From Akkermansia sp. (lineage in GTDB: Bacteria; Verrucomicrobiota; Verrucomicrobiia; Verrucomicrobiales; Akkermansiaceae): DNA of 64,000 bases. The translations under genes were made by a program, and so were the position numbers. The stretch's first letter is position 1. Every line of letters begins with the position of its first letter. The stretch is from NCBI GenBank assembly GCA_017555025.1, contig JAFZHC010000053.1:1-64000 (forward strand). The letters are read 5' to 3'. Positions 56,532-64,000 of this stretch are shown piece by piece. The notes beneath the pieces were generated by a model. The model saw only the letters and a list, made by a program, of their open reading frames with translations. It was not told where the DNA came from and did not search any database.

Positions 56532-56804
56532 TTACGAATCCCCATCCTTCTTTTGCGTCAACTCACTCGAAGAAGACTTCTTGCCAAAGCAGTTTGTCAG
56601 GATACAAACTAACCCCCCCAACACACCGATATCGTCTAACCAGCCAACCAGAGGCAGCCAATCGGGAAGAACATCAAACGGGGAAAGCACATACAACACG
56701 GCCAACACAGCCAGCAGAATGTTCCGGGGCGTCCATGTATCGCCCTTTTTCAAACGGAGTAAGGCAGCATAAGCCTCACTCATCTTTTGACGAGACAATT
56801 TCAT
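56532..56804 (-). CDS. DUF1232 (YkvA-like) membrane protein
   Basis: Predicted 90-residue protein. The DUF1232 core is unmistakable: LLAVLAVLYVLSPFDVLPDW followed by LPLVGWLDDIGVLGGL. Members are small membrane proteins of unsettled function. The start overlaps the stop of the preceding gene (56801-57370), so the pair is coupled. Confidence 0.85.
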   Translation of the reverse strand: MKLSRQKMSEAYAALLRLKKGDTWTPRNILLAVLAVLYVLSPFDVLPDWLPLVGWLDDIGVLGGLVCILTNCFGKKSSSSELTQKKDGDS

Positions 56805-57370
56805 TTACGGGTACTCTTGCGTGACTTAGAGGCAGTTTTACAGCGACGGCGAGGACGACGAACGCGCGATGGTTCGTATTTGTTGAGATGAACCTGTACC
56901 AACAACAGCGCAAACATGGATGCCGGGCTTACCTCCACGGCTGCGCTGGTAGCAACAGCCTCTGCCAACTGAACCATTTTCTGCACAATAGAGCCATATT
57001 CATCGGCATCAAGGTTGGGAAGAGCATCCTCAAGCAAACCGTGCATCTGTACCAGAGTACGGTAAAGTTGCAACCAATTATCCTCAGGACCGGCCGGCAA
57101 CGTTTGCATAATGCTATCCGGCAGAGAATCCAGCAAACGTTCAGCCTTATGTAAGAGGCGGTGCTGCTCCTTCTGCAGAGAACGGTCATTACGAGCGGCA
57201 TCGAGAATGAAGCGCACATGCGAGGCAAGCTCACCATGGGCGGCAAGCACCTCCACGGGGACATGATGCGCAGCAGCCCAATCTCCGCCGCGACGAGCAG
57301 CTGCGCCGAAAAGACGCATCAGCACTTCTTTGCGCCCCTGGGGCGTCAGCGGTTCCCGTTCAAATAGCAT
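56801..57370 (-). CDS. hypothetical helical protein
   Basis: Predicted 189-residue protein, nearly all helical: a charged start (MLFEREPLTPQGRKEVLMRLFG), a middle with heptad-like leucines (EQHRLLHKAERLLDSLPDS), and a C-terminal helix followed by a highly basic tail (RRPRRRCKTASKSRKSTRK). The tail suggests binding to nucleic acid or to the ribosome. No family recognised. Its promoter (TTGAAA, 17 nt, TAGGAT) lies 9 nt before the ATG. Confidence 0.6.
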   Translation of the reverse strand: MLFEREPLTPQGRKEVLMRLFGAAARRGGDWAAAHHVPVEVLAAHGELASHVRFILDAARNDRSLQKEQHRLLHKAERLLDSLPDSIMQTLPAGPEDNWLQLYRTLVQMHGLLEDALPNLDADEYGSIVQKMVQLAEAVATSAAVEVSPASMFALLLVQVHLNKYEPSRVRRPRRRCKTASKSRKSTRK

Positions 57371-57379
57371 TGCCCGCTT

Positions 57380-57408
57380 ATCCTACCAAGAGAACAACAT
57401 ATTTTCAA
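57380..57408 (-). promoter_or_regulatory. leaderless-type promoter
   Basis: TTGAAA (57403-57408), 17-nt spacer, TAGGAT (57380-57385), then 9 nt to the ATG at 57370. Confidence 0.7.
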
Positions 57409-57428
57409 GCTTAAATCACGACTTCGAC

Positions 57429-57457
57429 TTGCAAAATTAACGGAAACATGTTACTAT
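57429..57457 (+). promoter_or_regulatory. leaderless-type pyrF promoter
   Basis: TTGCAA (57429-57434), 17-nt spacer, TACTAT (57452-57457), then 9 nt to the ATG at 57467. It is divergent from and 20 bp apart from the promoter at 57380-57408. Confidence 0.7.
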
Positions 57458-57466
57458 CGCCACAGC

Positions 57467-58246
57467 ATGAAATTCTCCGAAAAACTCCAGGCTCGCATTC
57501 AGGCAACACACTCCGCTCTCTGCGTGGGGCTCGACCCTCGCCCGCAGACAGAAAACATGAACGAATTGGCCGACTGGCTGCGCAAAGTTGTGGCCGAAAC
57601 AGCCCCCTACACCGCTGCCTATAAGCCCAATATCGCCTATTTCGAGGCCATGGGCTTGCCCGGTCTGAAAGTGCTGGAAGAACTGCTGCCTGACATGCCC
57701 AAGGATATCCCGGTTATCCTCGATGCCAAGCGCGGTGATATCGGCGAAACGCAGAAGTACTACGCTCAGGCTTACTTTGAGCGCATGCAGGTAGATGCCG
57801 TGACCCTCAATCCCTTCATGGGCTACGACATTCTTGAGCCTTTCCTGAGCCACCCCGGTAAGGCTGTTTATCTTCTCGCAGTGACCTCCAATGCCGGTTC
57901 TGCCGATATTGAGCGCCAAGTGCTCGCCAACGGTCGCAAGGTGTACCAGTTGGTCGGGGATATGGTTGAGTGCGCCCGTGCTGAAGGCGCGGCCACCGAG
58001 GTAGGCATGGTCATGGGGCTTACCAACGCCAGCAGCGAATTGCTTTCCGAATTGCCCGATGCTCCCCTCCTCATCCCCGGTCTGGGTGCACAGGGTGGCG
58101 ATTTAAGCGCTCTGACCGGCGGTACCCGCGTGGCACCTCCCGTGATTAATGTATCCCGAGGCATCCTCTACCGCGAACCTGAACTCAGCTTTGCCGAAAA
58201 AGCACAGAAGTATGCTCTGGAGATTCGCGAAGCTCTCTCTCTGTAA
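57467..58246 (+). CDS. pyrF: orotidine 5'-phosphate decarboxylase
   Basis: Last step of UMP synthesis. The 259-residue TIM-barrel product has CVGLDPRPQ, YKPNIAYFEAMG, the catalytic Asp-Lys motif VILDAKRGDIGET, LNPFMGYD and the end VAPPVINVSRGI. The length and motifs are those of the longer bacterial/archaeal-type enzyme. It begins an operon with thyA (12 nt gap) and folA, linking pyrimidine synthesis to thymidylate synthesis. Confidence 0.95.
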   Translation: MKFSEKLQARIQATHSALCVGLDPRPQTENMNELADWLRKVVAETAPYTAAYKPNIAYFEAMGLPGLKVLEELLPDMPKDIPVILDAKRGDIGETQKYYAQAYFERMQVDAVTLNPFMGYDILEPFLSHPGKAVYLLAVTSNAGSADIERQVLANGRKVYQLVGDMVECARAEGAATEVGMVMGLTNASSELLSELPDAPLLIPGLGAQGGDLSALTGGTRVAPPVINVSRGILYREPELSFAEKAQKYALEIREALSL

Positions 58247-58258
58247 CGATAACAGGCT

Positions 58259-59074
58259 ATGAAGCAATACCTGGAGCTACTCGACGATGTGCTCACCAAT
58301 GGAGTGGGGCGTGATGATCGCACCGGCACAGGCACTATCGGTGTATTTGGTCGTCAGGTGCGTTTTGACCTGAGGAAGGGCTTCCCCTGCCTCACCACAA
58401 AAAAACTGCATCTGCGCTCCATCATTTATGAGTTGCTCTGGTTCCTGAAAGGCAGTACCAATGTGCGCTACCTTCAGGAGCATGGTGTCAGCATCTGGGA
58501 TGAATGGGCCGACGAAAATGGCGAACTCGGCCCCGTATACGGCAGTCAGTGGCGCAAATGGCCGGATGGCGAGGGCGGTAGCATCGACCAGATAGCCAAG
58601 CTTATTGACGGACTGAAAAACAATCCTTGGAGCCGTCGCCACATTGTCACGGCTTGGAACGTAGCGGAAGTAGACAACATGGCGCTGCCGCCGTGCCACT
58701 GCCTCTATCAGTTCTGCGTCATTCCCGCACAACGAGAGGGCGAAAAACACGGGCTCAGCCTGCAACTCTACCAGCGCAGTTGCGACTTGTTCCTCGGTGT
58801 ACCGTTCAACATAGCCAGTTACGCTCTGCTGCTGATGATGGTGGCACAGGTTTGTGGCTACGAGGCTCGAGAGTTTGTCCATACCTTCGGAGATTTGCAC
58901 CTCTACAAAAACCATCTCGAGCAGGCCAGACTGCAACTTACCCGCGAGCCGAGGGCGCTGCCGACCATGCGCATTAATCCTGCGATTACCGCTATTGATG
59001 GCTTTGATTACGAGGATTTCACGCTGGAAAACTACGACCCGCACCCGCACATTAAAGCGCCGATTTCCGTATGA
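58259..59074 (+). CDS. thyA: thymidylate synthase ThyA
   Basis: Methylates dUMP to dTMP with methylene-tetrahydrofolate. The 271-residue product contains the active-site loop [11 protein letters not shown] with the catalytic Cys, the dUMP phosphate-binding Arg and [20 protein letters not shown], and the end motif [18 protein letters not shown]. The gene follows pyrF by 12 nt without a Shine-Dalgarno site and overlaps folA by 4 nt, so dihydrofolate made by ThyA is recycled by its neighbour. Confidence 0.97.
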   Translation: MKQYLELLDDVLTNGVGRDDRTGTGTIGVFGRQVRFDLRKGFPCLTTKKLHLRSIIYELLWFLKGSTNVRYLQEHGVSIWDEWADENGELGPVYGSQWRKWPDGEGGSIDQIAKLIDGLKNNPWSRRHIVTAWNVAEVDNMALPPCHCLYQFCVIPAQREGEKHGLSLQLYQRSCDLFLGVPFNIASYALLLMMVAQVCGYEAREFVHTFGDLHLYKNHLEQARLQLTREPRALPTMRINPAITAIDGFDYEDFTLENYDPHPHIKAPISV

Positions 59075-59541
59075 GCCTCACCTTTACAGGAGTAGTTGCC
59101 ATGGCTGCCGATAGAGCTATCGGCCTGAACAACACCATGCCTTGGCGCCTGCCGGATGATTTGAAGCTGTTTAAAAAGCTGACAATGGGCCACCCCATCC
59201 TTATGGGGCGTAAAACATGGCAAAGTCTGGGGCGCCCCCTGCCCGGTCGACAGAATATCGTGCTGACAAGAGATGCCTCATTTGAAGCGCCGGGAGCTAC
59301 CGTAATAACCGATATTGAAGCTCTCCATCATATGGAGTTGCAAAGTAAGGAAGTTATGGTGATTGGCGGCGCTCAGATTTATGAGCTCATGCTGCCGCAC
59401 ATGTCCGGCATGTATGTCTCAGAGGTTCATGGAGAATGGCCAGCTGACACTTATTTCCCTCCCTTCGCCCATGAGTTCCCGGAGCGAAAGATTCTGGAGC
59501 ATTTCGAAGGGTTTGATTCCGTGCTTTATACCAAAGCCTGA
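59071..59541 (+). CDS. folA: dihydrofolate reductase
   Basis: Reduces the dihydrofolate formed by ThyA. The 156-residue product shows [31 protein letters not shown], which holds the Trp-loop and the catalytic acid, then [15 protein letters not shown] and [13 protein letters not shown]. The ATG overlaps the thyA stop. The folA terminator is bidirectional and also ends the His-rich gene. Confidence 0.96.
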   Translation: MSLTFTGVVAMAADRAIGLNNTMPWRLPDDLKLFKKLTMGHPILMGRKTWQSLGRPLPGRQNIVLTRDASFEAPGATVITDIEALHHMELQSKEVMVIGGAQIYELMLPHMSGMYVSEVHGEWPADTYFPPFAHEFPERKILEHFEGFDSVLYTKA

Positions 59542-59551
59542 TTATAAAAAA

Positions 59552-59595
59552 CCGCTGAGTTTCCCGATTCATCAGAGAAAACTCAGCGGCTTTTT
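59552..59595. terminator. bidirectional terminator between folA and the His-rich gene
   Basis: CCGCTGAGTTT and AAACTCAGCGG, an 11-bp perfect stem. T-runs follow on both strands (CTTTTTG on plus, TTTTTTATAAT on minus). Confidence 0.85.
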
Positions 59596-59651
59596 GTCGT
59601 TATATCTTCTGTTGGCGGAATGTCATCCATAGGCATGGGTGATGAATGAAA

Positions 59652-59939
59652 TTAACGGCGGTTGCCTTTCTTGCGGTTATCCTTATGCGCGACGAAATGA
59701 CGGCGGTCTTTATCGTGCTTTTTCATCTCATGGCACCTATCCATGTGTTTCACATTCTTTTTGTGCTTAACTTCCTTTTTGTGAACAACATGATGGTGAT
59801 TATCCTCATGCAAGGCTACATTCACCTTACCCTGAGCCAGATTCAGGCTGAGAGAAAGGCCGGCAGCACTTGCCTGTGCGCTTACCATTCCCAGTACCAT
59901 TACCGCCAGAGCGGCCATTTTAACGAATTGCTTTTTCAT
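59652..59939 (-). CDS. small exported His/Lys-rich protein
   Basis: Predicted 95-residue protein with a signal peptide (MVLGMVSAQASA). The mature part is highly charged, with 11 His in the last 54 residues (HHHVVH, VKHKKNVKH) and one Cys. It could bind metal ions, polyphosphate or nucleic acid, or coat the surface. No family recognised. It has no obvious cotranscribed neighbour, and it ends at the shared terminator. Confidence 0.6.
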   Translation of the reverse strand: MKKQFVKMAALAVMVLGMVSAQASAAGLSLSLNLAQGKVNVALHEDNHHHVVHKKEVKHKKNVKHMDRCHEMKKHDKDRRHFVAHKDNRKKGNRR

Positions 59940-60060
59940 CGTTTTGTGTCTTTCTATCTGTTTGTTGTTGCGGGCCTCGGTGTGGCCCTCTGTTTACATG
60001 GACACAGAGGAAAGACATTTTGTTCAAATAAAGTTTTATTTTTGTAATTTTTTCTTATTT

Positions 60061-60759
60061 TTAATAGTTATTTTCTAAAAATCCGGTACGTTCAGCATAC
60101 TCCAACGCCAGCTTTTCTGCGAAATCTCTGGGCGAAAGCGCTTGTCCTTCTGCAACGAAGCGTTCATATTCCCAAGGGAGCAAGTTTTTATCTTCAAAAA
60201 AATCATCATTGAAAAGTTGCTCGCAACGTCTTTCGTTAAGAATATCGGTCACAATTTCTTTTTCAGAAGAAGATAGAGGGGCTAGTAACCTACATGACCT
60301 ATCGCAAGGTTCATAGCAGAGATGAAAAAAAACGGAATCATAACAGAGATACCCCGGACGCTCTAAAGTAAGACGCAGATAAGCCGGAAGGAGATAGCAG
60401 AACGCCTCGGGCTCAATATAAGATAAGCAATCTTCGCATGTTCGGAGCAGTTCCGGTCTGATGGTGGGCCAATAATTGCGCGGAGTGGAATCTTTTGTGT
60501 TGATATGTTGCAGCGGTTTAGGCGGCATGTAATCATCTTCAGCCAGTCCTCCCAACAGCAGATTGATGTGCGGGGGGCATATACGTTTGCGAAAAGCCTC
60601 CTCAAGACGAGTCAACAAAGCAGTCTTGCGGGGAGTGAGCAGACATACAGGATACTGAGCCAGCACATCGCGCCCACGTTGAAGAGATTTCGCTACATAC
60701 TCTTCAAAATCGGCGAGCTCAGACTTTTCAAAATTGTTGAGTGCGGGTAGTCTGCTCAC
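60061..60759 (-). CDS. hypothetical DUF6714-like protein
   Basis: Predicted 232-residue soluble protein. Part of the sequence (YWPTIRPELLRTCEDCLSYIEPEAFCYLLPAYL) resembles the DUF6714 pattern, where a Phe-Tyr-Leu-Pro-Ala core follows a Trp motif. The start is GTG at 60759. Just upstream lies the folD terminator, whose U-tract ends 1 nt before the GTG, leaving little room for a normal promoter; a -10-like TTTAAT is part of that tract. Confidence 0.55.
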   Translation of the reverse strand: MSRLPALNNFEKSELADFEEYVAKSLQRGRDVLAQYPVCLLTPRKTALLTRLEEAFRKRICPPHINLLLGGLAEDDYMPPKPLQHINTKDSTPRNYWPTIRPELLRTCEDCLSYIEPEAFCYLLPAYLRLTLERPGYLCYDSVFFHLCYEPCDRSCRLLAPLSSSEKEIVTDILNERRCEQLFNDDFFEDKNLLPWEYERFVAEGQALSPRDFAEKLALEYAERTGFLENNY

Positions 60760-60803
60760 GAAAAATTAAAAAGCCACCTGCTCCGACCATGGAACAGGTG
60801 GCT
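60760..60803 (-). terminator. terminator after folD
   Basis: AGCCACCTGTTCC and GGAGCAGGTGGCT (one mismatch, 6-nt loop) followed on the minus strand by TTTTAATTTTT. Confidence 0.85.
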
Positions 60804-60814
60804 GAAGATAAAGG

Positions 60815-61693
60815 TTAACGGGTCAATTGGCGGCAAGCCTTCACCGTGTTAGCCATAAGCATAGCAATGGTCATAGGGCCTACGCCGCCGGGAACGGGAG
60901 TAATGGCTGAGCATTTATCCTTTACGGACTCATAATCGACGTCGCCCACTATGCGATAACCGCGAGGGCGAGTGGCATCTGCAATACGGTTGATACCTAC
61001 ATCAATAACGACAGCGCCATCCTTCACATAATCAGCTGTTACCATTTCGGGGCGCCCTACGGCGGCAACAATAATGTCTGCCGAGCGACAAACAGCAGGT
61101 AAATCAGCAGTACGGGAATGAGCAATGGTTACCGTTGCATTGGCCTTCTTGCTCACCAGCAGATTGGCCATGGGCTTGCCAACTATCAGACTACGACCAA
61201 TCACCACAGCGTGCTTACCGGCAGTAGAAATTCCGTAAGCCTTCAAAAGTTCCATACACCCCAGAGGCGTACAAGGCACAAATCCCTCCTCATCCTCAAG
61301 CACGAGCTTAGCTACGTTGGCAGGGTGGAAACCATCCACATCCTTACGCGGGTCAATATTGAGAATAACAGCTTCTTCGTCGATGTGAGGAGGAGGCGGA
61401 CTCTGCACAAGAATGCCATGGATACGCTCGTCAGCATTAAGCTTATGAATAAGCTCCACCAGTTGCTCCTGAGTTGTATCCGCAGGCAACTCCCACTTCT
61501 GAGAATAAAGACCAAGCTCTTCGCAAGCTCGCACCTTAGACCCCACATAAACCTGAGAGGCGGGGTCTTCCCCTACCAGTACCACGGCAAGCCCGGGCGT
61601 TTTTCCCTGCGCTTTAAGCTCAGCAATCTCAGCGGCGAGCCCCTCGCGAATGCTGGCAGCTACAGCTTTACCATCAATAATTGTTGTAGACAT
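60815..61693 (-). CDS. folD: methylenetetrahydrofolate dehydrogenase/cyclohydrolase FolD
   Basis: Interconverts methylene- and formyl-tetrahydrofolate, supplying one-carbon units for thymidylate, purines and fMet-tRNA. The 292-residue product has [21 protein letters not shown] with the catalytic Tyr-Lys region, [14 protein letters not shown], the NADP motif [17 protein letters not shown], and the end [15 protein letters not shown]. It follows the acyltransferase gene by 14 nt, so it lies in that transcript or starts from an internal promoter. Confidence 0.96.
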   Translation of the reverse strand: MSTTIIDGKAVAASIREGLAAEIAELKAQGKTPGLAVVLVGEDPASQVYVGSKVRACEELGLYSQKWELPADTTQEQLVELIHKLNADERIHGILVQSPPPPHIDEEAVILNIDPRKDVDGFHPANVAKLVLEDEEGFVPCTPLGCMELLKAYGISTAGKHAVVIGRSLIVGKPMANLLVSKKANATVTIAHSRTADLPAVCRSADIIVAAVGRPEMVTADYVKDGAVVIDVGINRIADATRPRGYRIVGDVDYESVKDKCSAITPVPGGVGPMTIAMLMANTVKACRQLTR

Positions 61694-61707
61694 AACTAGA
61701 TGAGGAA

Positions 61708-62388
61708 TTATTTCTCAATGACAAGAGGGGGAAAATCGGGCCGCCCGTGAGCGAGAGCTTCCTCCACCATGCGACAATACTCGGCCTGCTGCTCATCGGT
61801 AATATCCTTCGGCACGTAGATTTTTTTGCCCCAGGTGATGGTCACACGAGAGAACGGTTTGGGAATGACAAAGCCATCCCAAGCCTTGCTGATACGCCAG
61901 CACGAAGAATAATCAATACAGGCAGGTATAATCGGATAACCGCTCAGGGAAGCTAAACGCACAACACCGGGGCGGCACTTATAGAGAGGCCCCTTGGGGC
62001 CATCGGGAGTAATGCACATGCAACAACCGGCATCAAGCTCGCGCACCATATCGCGGAAGCCGGCCGCCCCGCGGCGGTGGCTCGAACCACGAACCGTGCG
62101 CATGCCATAATCATTGGCAATGGTTGTCAGCAATGCACCATCCTTACTGGCACTGGTAAGCATGCTCATGGGCAGCCTCCCCTTTACCACATAACGATAC
62201 ACGTGGCAGGGAGAAAAGACACGGTTATGCCATAACGCAATAATGCATTGATAATCTCCCCACGGGTCATCCGACCCGTTAAGATTCACAATCTTCTTGC
62301 GCAGAGTGGCACAGACAGAAGCCATGAAGAACCACACCAGATGACCTACCGGCTTTGTCCACCACTTCTTTCTGATTTCACTACCCAT
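61708..62388 (-). CDS. DUF374 lysophospholipid acyltransferase-like protein
   Basis: Predicted 226-residue protein. DUF374 motifs are clear: [12 protein letters not shown] (acyltransferase-type H-N at the start), [19 protein letters not shown], and TPDGPKGP followed by [14 protein letters not shown]. The N-terminus carries one hydrophobic segment ([14 protein letters not shown]), giving membrane attachment. Relatives act in lipid A or phospholipid acylation. It sits between the large envelope-type gene and folD. Confidence 0.85.
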   Translation of the reverse strand: MGSEIRKKWWTKPVGHLVWFFMASVCATLRKKIVNLNGSDDPWGDYQCIIALWHNRVFSPCHVYRYVVKGRLPMSMLTSASKDGALLTTIANDYGMRTVRGSSHRRGAAGFRDMVRELDAGCCMCITPDGPKGPLYKCRPGVVRLASLSGYPIIPACIDYSSCWRISKAWDGFVIPKPFSRVTITWGKKIYVPKDITDEQQAEYCRMVEEALAHGRPDFPPLVIEK

Positions 62389-62417
62389 ATATTTGTCAAA
62401 TGCTCAATACGCAAACT

Positions 62418-64000
62418 TTAGAGACCGGGGAATACAGATTTGTCAACAGGTGCCAGCAAGCCACCATTTGAAGAACTATCCCCAAAAGGATTATCTGCCT
62501 CGAACGGATTCTTCTTCTTCTCGAAAGGATTACCACTATTATTGGCAGGCATATCATCAAGGGATGCATCATTCTTTTTCCCCTCGCCCAACGTATAGGA
62601 AGAATTATCTGCGGTACCGGGCTTGGCTTCACCGGAAGATTTGCCAAGTAACTGGCTGCTGAGAGCATCTACATCGATGTCATTAAACGGAGTTCTCTGC
62701 GGTCTATCCTTACGAAGGACTGCGGCTTGCGCCTCAAGCTCGTCTCCATTATCCGCAGGAGCGTTGGCAAAACCGGATATCTTAGTGCTTACCCAGGCAA
62801 AAACACCATCATCCTTGAAAAGCGGATCGGCCTTACCATCGGGATATTCAACATGCGTCAAGATTGCCGGAATACCATAATCAATCGTACCGGAAAGCTC
62901 GTTGGAAGCATTAACCGATACAGAACCTCGCAGAGCAAGAGTATCAAGCTCACGCATATCTTCATCCCCAAAGGTAAGTGTCACCACCCCTTCTGCATTT
63001 TCGAGGGTAAGTTTACCACTATTAAGACGCGGCGGCATATAGGCATTGCGCTTACCAGGTTCGATATGCTCAATGATGTCAAGCATAGCAGGCATTGCAG
63101 TAAAGCGGACATCCTTCAAGGCAAACATACCTCGGAAAGAAGGACGATCAGCCGAGAAAGGCAGAGAAATGTAAGACGTGGGTTTATTCTTACCAATAGC
63201 TGTTGCTGCTGTTCTGGCAGTCACGAAATTTACGAAGCGACCTTCGGAAAAATCAGCAAAATTCATATTAACAGCATCCACCATCAACTGCTTAGACAAA
63301 GACTCGCCTTGAGCAATGCTGCCGCAAATTTCCATGTAGGATTCCGGAGTTTTCCCTTTTTCGCGGACAGTCTCCGTGGTGGCAAGGATTCGAATATCCT
63401 CAATAGAAACAGATGTTACCAACACTTTACCATCTATAATCGACATGGGCTTCCATCCCTTAATCTGCAGCATGCCGCCATCAAAAATGACAACACGAGA
63501 GTTGCGAGAAGCCCCGGAGAAATACATGTAGGCAGAGCTACCTTCTATAGCAACGGGAGCAGCAACGGGATCATCCACGCGAACGCTGAAGTTATCACAA
63601 ACAACACGAGAAATATTCCAGACTTCTTCCCCCTTCCACGTCGGGACATCGAGCTTTTCTGCACCGGAACGAATAGTTACAGCTGCTCGGGCAGCCTGCA
63701 CCTCAGAAGTCTTAAGGATACCGGTAAAGAAAGAAGAGGTATCCAGCTCACACTTCAGTTCACTCAGCTCGGCACGCACAACCATCGAGTCCTCAGGGAA
63801 CTCTGCCACCAGATTATCAATCATCAGATTCAGGCCATCCATACGGCCGCCCACAAGGCGAACGGATTCGGCCCCCATTGCCTGGCATATCTTAGATTCA
63901 ACGCCCTTGAAGTAGGACTCTGTTGACATGGACGCCATGCGGTAAGCCAATGCGCCGACAACTAAGCCAACAAACAACAGAAAAACTAAGAGACCGTATA
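62418..64000 (-). CDS. large envelope-associated protein, 5' end beyond the window
   Basis: The frame is open to the window edge (the codons before 63977 continue a hydrophobic helix, YGLLVFLLFVGLVVGALAY), so the true start lies outside. The visible part is about 527 residues: one N-terminal membrane helix, then a long beta-rich region (MIDNLVAEFPEDSMVVRAELSE and following) in the style of AsmA/DUF748 proteins, and a disordered C-terminus with three NPF motifs in 18 residues (NPFEKKKNPFEADNPF). No firm family; a role at the outer membrane or in lipid traffic is possible. Confidence 0.65.
   Translation of the reverse strand, partial: YGLLVFLLFVGLVVGALAYRMASMSTESYFKGVESKICQAMGAESVRLVGGRMDGLNLMIDNLVAEFPEDSMVVRAELSELKCELDTSSFFTGILKTSEVQAARAAVTIRSGAEKLDVPTWKGEEVWNISRVVCDNFSVRVDDPVAAPVAIEGSSAYMYFSGASRNSRVVIFDGGMLQIKGWKPMSIIDGKVLVTSVSIEDIRILATTETVREKGKTPESYMEICGSIAQGESLSKQLMVDAVNMNFADFSEGRFVNFVTARTAATAIGKNKPTSYISLPFSADRPSFRGMFALKDVRFTAMPAMLDIIEHIEPGKRNAYMPPRLNSGKLTLENAEGVVTLTFGDEDMRELDTLALRGSVSVNASNELSGTIDYGIPAILTHVEYPDGKADPLFKDDGVFAWVSTKISGFANAPADNGDELEAQAAVLRKDRPQRTPFNDIDVDALSSQLLGKSSGEAKPGTADNSSYTLGEGKKNDASLDDMPANNSGNPFEKKKNPFEADNPFGDSSSNGGLLAPVDKSVFPGL

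Noticed and set aside
62727..63926. 399-codon open frame opposite the large envelope-type gene.
   Set aside because: Antisense shadow with no signal, domain or start context.

Overview
The window reads as a chromosomal stretch of a gut-type Verrucomicrobiota (Akkermansia-like) bacterium. This is inference from gene content: many small exported lipoproteins and ankyrin proteins of unknown function, a PA14-M60 mucinase-like metallopeptidase, a GH75-like chitosanase-fold protein, a class I (oxygen-labile) fumarase, a His-type Thi4 thiazole synthase, and an McsA-McsB-ClpC cluster. No rRNA, tRNA, CRISPR array or complete insertion sequence was seen.

Layout. 0-7.2 kb: a type I restriction-modification operon on the minus strand, read hsdR > hsdM > hsdM > hsdS, with two different, apparently intact HsdM genes. 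7.2-18 kb: accessory DNA with a MATE exporter, a YczE-like membrane protein, hypoxanthine phosphoribosyltransferase, several lipoproteins, gene remnants, dispersed intergenic repeats and an orphan C5 cytosine methyltransferase. 18-21.5 kb: thiamine genes thiC, thiE and thi4. 22-24 kb: an NhaC-type antiporter. 24-34.7 kb: minus-strand genes for exported, lipoprotein, ankyrin, DUF4139 and M60 proteins. 35-45 kb: housekeeping genes (fmt, comM-like ATPase, L,D-transpeptidase, hflX, GDP-mannose pyrophosphorylase, ruvX, ruvA, GH75-like, SDR). 45-50 kb: fumarase, then a YhhN-like membrane protein, cdsA and a lipid kinase. 50-55 kb: mcsA-mcsB-clpC; this McsB has lost the active-site signature. 55-60 kb: ankyrin protein with an AlkD-like protein, DUF1232, then pyrF-thyA-folA. 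60-64 kb: DUF6714-like protein, folD, a DUF374 acyltransferase and a large secreted or envelope protein cut by the window end.

Two genome-scale signals recur. First, many native genes have a -35 of TTGC/TTGA type, a 16-17 nt spacer and a -10 that ends only 6-9 nt before the start codon, so their mRNAs should be leaderless or nearly so; most native starts also lack a Shine-Dalgarno sequence. Second, the genes inside the hsd operon have clear Shine-Dalgarno sites, which fits foreign origin. Starts were moved inward from the longest reading frame where a signal peptide, promoter or Shine-Dalgarno site fixed them.
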